Assembly: GCF_032854445.1 (NCBI RefSeq)
Contig: NC_088300.1
Location: 806,001-870,000, forward strand
Source of the DNA: Liolophura sinensis
Lineage: Eukaryota; Mollusca; Polyplacophora; Chitonida; Chitonidae
Direction: 5' to 3'
DNA: 64,000 nt
Made by a program: the position numbers and the translations under genes. Below the pieces are notes generated by a model. It saw only the letters and a program-made list of their open reading frames with translations, ran no database searches and was not told the origin of the DNA. This document shows positions 58,110 through 64,000 of the stretch, one piece after another (positions within the stretch are counted from its first letter, which is position 1; each line of letters opens with the position of its first letter).

Positions 58110-61100
58110 CTGTCAATATAAATCCATCAGATCTAATATTATTACCCGTTTCAGACAGAACAAAAACTGCAGCACATATCCATTGAGCAATAGTAAGACT
58201 TGACCCTGTGCTTTGATATTCTAATGTCCGCCTAAAACAGTAGTTGTTACCTCAGAGCCAGTCCAACACAGATCTGTCTGTAACATAGCTTCAGATGTAA
58301 CACAGATTTTGTCATTCTGGTTACTTGATGATGATGTCTGACAATCTAGCCACCATATTTATAGTATTGCCTGCTATGCCATGTCAATGTCACCAAATAT
58401 ACATATAATGGGACACCAAATCCCAGTATACTGACCGCAGACCGAGTGTCAAGACAGGTAAGTATCAAGAATGTGAAGATAGATTAGAACAGCCTGCTTG
58501 TACAAAACTGGTTTGAGATTTAACTTTAAGCCAACTTGTTAATTTTTCACCTAGCTGAAACGAAATTGTGTACTAGTACATTAAATATGAACTAAAACTG
58601 CTGCTCTTATACTTTGACTTTGAAGAAAGGCATTGGCTGCTGAGTTTGGGTACAATTTTAAGTATAAAATATGACTTAATACCAGTATTGGCGTTTTCAA
58701 ACAACTGGGCCCATGTCTCTAACAAGATTTATCACATAAACTATGTGCACAAGGGCTTATTTTAGAAAACTAAACATTCACTGTGATACAATAAATTTCT
58801 GCAGTCTACCTGTCGTTCCTCCTTTGGCAACTCCCTGAACTTCTCTGCAGCCATGGTTTGCAGCTCCTCTGCTGACAGCTCAGGGTGTTCCTCGGAGATG
58901 TCAGTCTGGTTCTCCTGAAACCACAGCTGATAAGCTGTCCTGCAGAATGAGGAGACAAACAATGTATGAACATACACATAATAACAATAATAATGTCTTT
59001 ATTTATCGAAGGTAGCTGGGTCAATTTACAATGAAACAGTTGTTCCCCAAGGCCTTCACAGACAACATACAGAAAAAAATGTAGTTTAGAGTCCAATCAA
59101 AAATATAGATCAATATATATAAAACAAGATAAAGCATCATGTAGTAACATAAGTAGAATGAACAACTCAGAATAGCACAGAACAGACACAATGAACATGA
59201 ACTGAAGGAAACTCAAGACACAGTGATTACAAGTCTGGAAATAGGTGCCTGGTATTTTTGAGAACACCCCTTCAGAGAAAGTGGGAGAAAGAAACAACAG
59301 TATTCAGTTATCTTAATTCCATCTGGTTATGTATTCACTCAAGCATGACAACAGGTTCTTGTTTATACAGTTTTAAACCAGCACTATGGAAAATGTGGGC
59401 ACATTGTCCATGTTATATAATACTAAAACAATCTTACTTTATAGTAAGTAAGGATAGTAGACCATGGACAATGGGGGCCCGCTTTAGAGACCATGGATAA
59501 TGTGGGCCCACTATAGAGACCATGGACAATGGGGGCCCGCTTTAGAGACCATGGATAATGTGGGCCACTATAGAGACCATGGACAATGGGGGCCCGCTTT
59601 AGAGACCATGGATAATGTGGGCCCACTATAGAGACCATGGACAATGGGGGCCCGCTTTAGAGACCATGGATAATGTGGGCCCACTATAGAGACCATGGAC
59701 AATGGGGGCCCACAACAGGAACATATAACCATGAACATGTAACCAGGAACACTCCAACTTTACTGACACTCCTTTTAACTCTGGGTGAATTTTCTCAAAT
59801 CAACAATAATGAAAGATTAGCAGGACAGATTGGCAGAAAGAACTGAGATGAACAGTCCAAATTATTTATCTATCTGCTGTTCAATGCCAGTCTCCAGAAT
59901 TCTTCCTTGATATGACGTCAGACACCTTTACAGGCTGATCAAATCAACGTGTCTGCACTCACTTTTTCTTCCCGGCTTCTATGGTATCACCGTTTTCTGT
60001 GGGTTTCTTATTTTCAGATGACTTTGTGGATTTGGCCTTGAACAGTTTTATTTGTGATGAAGCCTGCAGAGTACAAAGTAAAACATTCATAACAAATGCA
60101 GTTTCAAACTTAACCAGATTTATTCTATTCTTTATTCTCAATTTTAATCAGAGTAACATTTGGAAAATACTGATTCTCCATTATATCTTGATTTGCAACA
60201 TCCTTGAAAAAAGAAAGAGTAAAACCACACTTTTGATCTGATTCCAATGTACCCACTTTTTTCTTTGAATCGCTCACAGTCAATGGTAAGGTAGGACTTT
60301 TCAAGGTTTTCTTCTCCTTTGCCATGTCATCAAAGACTTTGGATCCTTTGACAACTGTGTGTGTCTTCTGAGGTGTGGACACCTGAAAAAGGCAATAAAG
60401 CAAAGTCTGACATCCATTCTGCTCCTAGGATTCTCAAAGTTCTCTTGTCATCACTTCTACAATGTTTAAAAACTTGTCATAAACACTGATAAACTTTCAG
60501 GTCTTGTAGAATATTTTTCAAGAAATTTCTTCCAAAAGCCTCACCTTCAGTGCATGTGTGAAGTGGAGCTGATGATATTGACGGTGATGTGACCTATCGT
60601 AAATGGGTTTTTCCTGAATAAGGAGGCAGCAGTAGGCTCTGAGGGCTTACTCACGGCCACTTTGGCAGTGAGACTGAGATTACCTACCTTAAATGGGTTT
60701 TTCCTGAATAAGGAGGAAGCAGTAGGCTCAGGGCTTACTCACGGTCACTTTGGCAGTGAGACTGAGATTACCTACCTTAAATGGGTTTTTCCTGAGTAAG
60801 GAGGCAGCAATAGGCTCTGAGGGCTTACTCTCGGCCACTTTGGCAGTGAGACTGAGATTACCTAAATTAAATGGGTTTTTCCTGAGTAAGGAGGCAGCAG
60901 TAGGCTCTGAGGGCTTACTCTCGGCCACTTTGGCAGTGAGACTGAGATTACCTACCTTAAATGGGTTTTTCCTGAGTAAGGAGGCAGCAGTAGGCTCTGA
61001 GGGCTTACTCTCGGCCACTTTGGCAGTGAGATTGAGACGAGGACCTTAAATGTAAATGTGAACAGAAATAAGACATAGTCACACAATTATTCCCAGGGCT

Positions 61101-63562
61101 ATATATCAATATGACTAGTTCATGCTCTATTTATCACATTTTCAGATAACAGTTTGGGCACATTCACCAATGGGTAATTTTCAGAATATAGGAACAAATG
61201 TTGTAGTTGTTGTCTGACCTGTTGTTTCCTCAGTTTGATCCTCTTGCTCCATGTCTTCCTCTGCCTCGTCTTCACTTACTCCTCCCTCCTCCTCCTCTTG
61301 GCCAATCAGACCTCGCTTTGTAGTAGGCCTTCTGTGGCCATTCCAGCCACTCCTCCCAACAGCCTCAGGCCGGCCACTCCTGTTAAGTGAAATATGAATA
61401 TCCATGTTCTGTTGACTGGTACACTTCTGTCATGAAACATCATTTTACTCACTTTAGGCCATTAAATTTAGATGGCTTTGTAAATTTCAGATACTGGTTT
61501 TAGTGATCAATAATAATTAATGAAGGCAAAAAAAAAAATATTTTTGGCCAATTCTTAAGAATACATCATACATATGTGCTGGTACGGAAGACATCAGTCA
61601 GCTTTGTGTCAGACCGAACTCCTGACTTCTATTTCATACAAACTTTATGGTATAATTTGCGTCAATGCAGAAAATTTTTGCATATATATTCAAAGAAAAA
61701 AGATAGACTATTCTCCCACCTGCCAGGAACATTTTGCTCTGTATTCAAGAGTTAATGTTTTGCTCACCTTATGCTAGGAGCAGTGAGGTAATCCTCTTCC
61801 TGGTTTTCAGGTGTTTCCTCCTCTGCCTTGCGCCTAGCAACGTCACTGATGCGCTCTGCTAGCTGCATACGGCGCAGACGACTGGCGTACTTGATGGCTA
61901 GCTGTAGTGTGTGCTGATCAGGCATCATCTCACAAACTTCCACAGCTCTACACTCACGGTCTGAGCGAGCAGACAGCTGAAAACAGTAACGCAGCCCAAT
62001 CACACAAACTTCTACAGCTCTACACTCACAGACCAATCACACAAACTTCTACAGCTCTACACTCACAGCCCAACCACACAAACTTCTACAGCTCTACACT
62101 CACGGACCAATCACACAAACTTCTACAGCTCTACACTCAGGGTCTGAGCGAGCAGACAGCTGAACACAGTAACGCAGCCCAATCACACAAACTTCTACAG
62201 CTCTACACTCACAGCCCAATCACACAAACTTCTACAGCTCTACACTCAGGGTCTGAGCGAGCAGACGGCTGAAAACAGTAACACAGCCCAATCACACAAA
62301 CTTCTACAGCTCTAAACTCACAGCCCAATCACACAAACTTCTACAGCTCTACACTCACAGCCCAATCACACAGACTTCTACAGCTCTACACTCACGGTCT
62401 GAGCGAGTAGACAGCTGAAAACAGTAACGCAGACCAATCACACAAACTTCTACAGCTCTACACCGACAGTCTGCAGCAAGAATTTTACTGTAATCATCAG
62501 CCAGTTATTTATTTCAATATTAATATAATTAACGTTTGAATCACTACAATTTGAACACAATCTTCTACACTTTGCTACACTTTAAGCATAATGTGCTACA
62601 CTTTGAGCACAACCTGCCAGATTGTTTCACTACCAGAATTAGAAAAGACCACAGTCAAGTACAGCTTTTTTCCCACATGGATTGATAACCATAAAAATAC
62701 ATCTTACTGCAAACAATTTCATCAGAGCTTCCTGAGCTGGTTTCAGCATTTCAATCTTAACACTGTCATCCACTTCATACCCCTGGGTTTCCAGTACACT
62801 GAGATGGTTTGAGAGAAGCCGACTCCGGAGCAGTGTCTCCTGAAAAGAGGAAGGAGAAGAAGAAATGACGGATTGTATCAAACGCATCACAACATTCATA
62901 ACAGTCATCTGAATGGGACGAAATTGGTCTGTCCATTGAAATAAAAACTCAATTTCTGCTTATATTTATTGAATTTGTGTTTAAATGAAATATTTAGAAT
63001 TATACAAAACCTCAATTTGGACATCTATATAATCCAACAAAGCAATCTGTGCAAATTTTGGCTATTTATTACATCTGTATCGTCTAGTCTAACAAATCTC
63101 TGTCAGTTGTAAAAACATTATCTTTTACCCTATCCAAAGTGGACAAAAAATGATGTTTATGTATACTGTATCAGTGTATTTGTGTATTGGTCAAAACAAC
63201 CTTCAGTGCATGTTCATCTTTACAGAGGTACTTTTCAACCAAGTCAGTATTTGCCTCTATTAAACAGACAAGCTGTGGTCTTGTCTATATCACAACAGAT
63301 TCTTCTGGAGTATAGTGTAATCTTACACCAATAACAGACCAGACTATCTGTCATGTAATGTCACCAAAATAAAACAAATAACTATGGTAAAGGCCTTCAC
63401 CAGGTCATCAAATGAACACGTGTATTGATAAAGGGAGGTAATCTCACCTCGTACTGACTCTTCTCCGTGCTGAGTTCACACAGAGGCAGCTGGTAAGGCA
63501 GTACTGACACCATGGGGCGGGGTAAGGTCGGGGGGAACTTGGAACCCTTACACATGATACAC
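57909..63562 (-). CDS. WDHD1: WD repeat and HMG-box DNA-binding protein 1 (AND-1/CTF4), C-terminal nine exons
   Basis: Exons in transcript order: 63562-63448, 62839-62708, 61976-61768, 61379-61219, 61044-60956, 60382-60257, 60063-59963, 58939-58810, 58109-57909 (stop). The phases agree and give 420 residues; the N-terminal WD40 part lies right of the window. Domains: the SepB region (GSKFPPTLPRPMVSV, MKLFA, LAIKYASRLRRMQLAERI), an acidic linker, basic linkers with KNPFK, one HMG box (TAYQLWFQENQTDISEEHPE, ELPKEERQVWLKKS), and a C-terminal KLANFAF motif (human LSAFAF). WDHD1 trimerises and links the CMG helicase to DNA polymerase alpha at replication forks. It converges with WDR43. Two exons lie at the edge of tandem arrays containing their own splice sites. 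Confidence 0.95.
58810..58939 (-). CDS. WDHD1: WDHD1 exon, HMG box
   Basis: 130 nt, phase 2 to 0, after acceptor TCATTCTGCAG. Encodes TAYQLWFQENQTDISEEHPE and the second helix to ELPKEERQ. Confidence 0.95.
59455..59712. repeat. 58-bp tandem repeat, about 4.5 copies, WDHD1 intron
   Basis: The unit contains ACCATGGACAATGGGGGCCC and ACCATGGATAATGTGGGCCC, two half-units of 29 bp. GGGCCC palindromes recur. Confidence 0.92.
59963..60063 (-). CDS. WDHD1: WDHD1 exon, basic linker before the HMG box
   Basis: 101 nt, phase 0 to 2. Encodes ASSQIKLFKAKSTKSSENKK and ends AGKKK. Lys-rich. Confidence 0.9.
60257..60382 (-). CDS. WDHD1: WDHD1 exon, linker
   Basis: Starts after TTTTTCAG and encodes VSTPQKTHTVVKGSKVFDDM to VSDSKKK with donor GTGGGT. 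A stronger-looking donor GTGAGC 21 nt earlier (exon end 60278) keeps the same phase, so the 3' end is uncertain. Confidence 0.8.
60600..61044 (-). repeat. WDHD1: 90-bp tandem array, 5 copies of a WDHD1 exon with its donor
   Basis: Units start about 90 bp apart (donor-like sites near 60955, 60865, 60775, 60687). Read through, the unit is in frame: KNPFKVGNLSLTAKVAESKP repeats for three copies until TGA in the fourth, which has a 2-nt deletion. In one copy the donor GTAGGT has become TTTAGGTAA. The two downstream copies gain a GTGAGT where the others read GAGAGT. Confidence 0.9.
60956..61044 (-). CDS. WDHD1: WDHD1 exon with KNPFK, seed of a 90-bp array
   Basis: 89 nt, phase 1 to 0, after acceptor ACATTTAAG. 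Encodes PRLNLTAKVAESKPSEPTAA then SLLRKNPFK, donor GTAGGT. Upstream-most of five tandem copies. Confidence 0.85.
61219..61379 (-). CDS. WDHD1: WDHD1 exon, acidic linker
   Basis: 161 nt, phase 2 to 1. Encodes SGRPEAVGRSGWNGHRRPTT, then EEEEGGVSEDEAEEDMEQED and EETTG. Donor GTCAGA is weak but in phase. Confidence 0.88.
61768..61976 (-). CDS. WDHD1: WDHD1 exon, helical part of the SepB region
   Basis: 209 nt, phase 0 to 2, after acceptor ACTGTTTTCAG. Encodes LSARSDRECRAVEVCEMMPD and LAIKYASRLRRMQLAERISD. Human has REFRC and LAIKYASRSRK. Confidence 0.94.
61977..62470 (-). repeat. WDHD1: Compound tandem array carrying the acceptor and first ~45 nt of a WDHD1 exon
   Basis: Plus-strand words ACTTCTACAGCTCTACACTC and GTCTGAGCGAGCAGACAGCT recur. 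Besides the true exon start (61976), acceptor-plus-exon copies begin at about 62159, 62268 and 62414 on the minus strand. Between them are 37-bp sub-repeats of the exon start (AGCTGTAGAAGTTTGTGTG). Confidence 0.85.
62708..62839 (-). CDS. WDHD1: WDHD1 exon, SepB region
   Basis: 132 nt, phase 0 to 0. Encodes ETLLRSRLLSNHLSVLETQG through EMLKPAQEALMKLFA; human has MRSVIFSNHH and LLMKLFA. Confidence 0.95.
62905..63120. mobile_element. Partial copy related to the element at 11835
   Basis: Shares, with substitutions, GTCCATTGAAATAAAAACTC and ACCTCAATTTGGACAT with 11870-11970. No inverted ends recognised. Confidence 0.45.
63448..63562 (-). CDS. WDHD1: WDHD1 exon, SepB region (most 5' in window)
   Basis: 115 nt, phase 2 to 0, after acceptor TTGTGTACAG. 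Encodes CIMCKGSKFPPTLPRPMVSV and LPLCELSTEKSQYE; human has CKGSRFPPTLPRP. Confidence 0.95.
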
Positions 63563-63939
63563 CTGTACACAAAACACAGGATATTTTAGAGGCAACTCCT
63601 GGTAATTTACCAACCATAGAGAAACAGAGGAAACAACAAGGAATATCCAATGTTCTTCATCTCAAACAATTTAATCTTTACAATGAATTCTAAAATTTAA
63701 GTTCAGTGCCTCATTTTATTTTCTATCTTGTGACTCAAAATTTGCATTGATCAGAATAAAGAAAAATGTTGCAAGGAATGATATTCTTTAAGGCTTGATT
63801 TACATGTAACTGGGAGGACCAGCAGCATCAACAAAAACTACCAGAGCAGGGATATGAAACGGAAAGATTTCCCACATAGAACTCCTTACCCTTATCCCTC
63901 CAGCACTGCTCAGTACGTTAACAGCAACCTTACACCACA
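63563..63939. other. WDHD1 intron at right edge
   Basis: No further exon recognised up to the window end. Confidence 0.4.
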
Positions 63940-64000
63940 ACATTGTTGTCTGTTGTCACCACAACATTGTTGTCTGTTGTCACCACAACATTGTTGTCTG
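63935..64000. repeat. 24-bp tandem repeat, cut by window end
   Basis: The unit contains CACCACAACATTGTTGTCTG; three copies are visible. Confidence 0.85.

Noticed and set aside
57760-58203. 147-codon plus-strand frame
   Set aside because: Lies antisense over the last WDHD1 exon, which explains its openness; no recognised domain.

Overview
This is an intron-rich animal nuclear window. Four conserved single-copy housekeeping genes can be read exon by exon from splice sites, reading phase and protein similarity: PSME4 (PA200 proteasome activator, C-terminal end only, + strand, 270-2827), an SLC29-family equilibrative nucleoside transporter (complete, 13 coding exons, - strand, 31756 down to about 9205), WDR43/UTP5 (complete, 17 coding exons, + strand, 34260-53890) and WDHD1/AND-1 (C-terminal nine exons, - strand, 63562 down to 57909, continuing past the right edge). 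Two tRNA-derived SINE families and the gene structure suggest a lophotrochozoan, most likely a mollusc or similar marine invertebrate; the species cannot be fixed from this window.

Layout: PSME4 and the transporter converge (2.8-9.2 kb). The transporter and WDR43 diverge from a shared 2.5 kb upstream region (31.76-34.26 kb) that carries ETS-, NRF1-, E-box- and YY1-like words next to the WDR43 start. WDR43 and WDHD1 converge (53.9-57.9 kb). A frameshifted THAP-domain fragment lies antisense in WDR43 intron 10, and a 1.36 kb element with terminal inverted repeats interrupts a minisatellite in the last transporter intron. The genes have unrelated jobs: proteasome activation, nucleoside transport, pre-rRNA processing and replisome function. 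Nothing suggests an operon-like unit.

The most striking feature is the load of minisatellites (about 25 arrays, roughly a third of the window) and where they sit. At least seven contain a splice junction of the host gene in the repeat unit. One transporter exon (TM4, 86 nt) is present in about 17 complete copies, each with its own AG acceptor and GT donor and only about 17 nt between copies. Another transporter exon (TM8 region) has its last two thirds plus donor repeated about 29 times. WDR43 exon 16 has five copies of its acceptor and first 24 nt. WDR43 exons 3 and 15, and two WDHD1 exons, show the same thing on a smaller scale. Many other arrays start within about 100 nt of a donor. Splice-junction-seeded tandem amplification is the observation I consider most worth following up.

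Most long open frames in the window (up to 536 codons) are translations of these minisatellites and are not genes.
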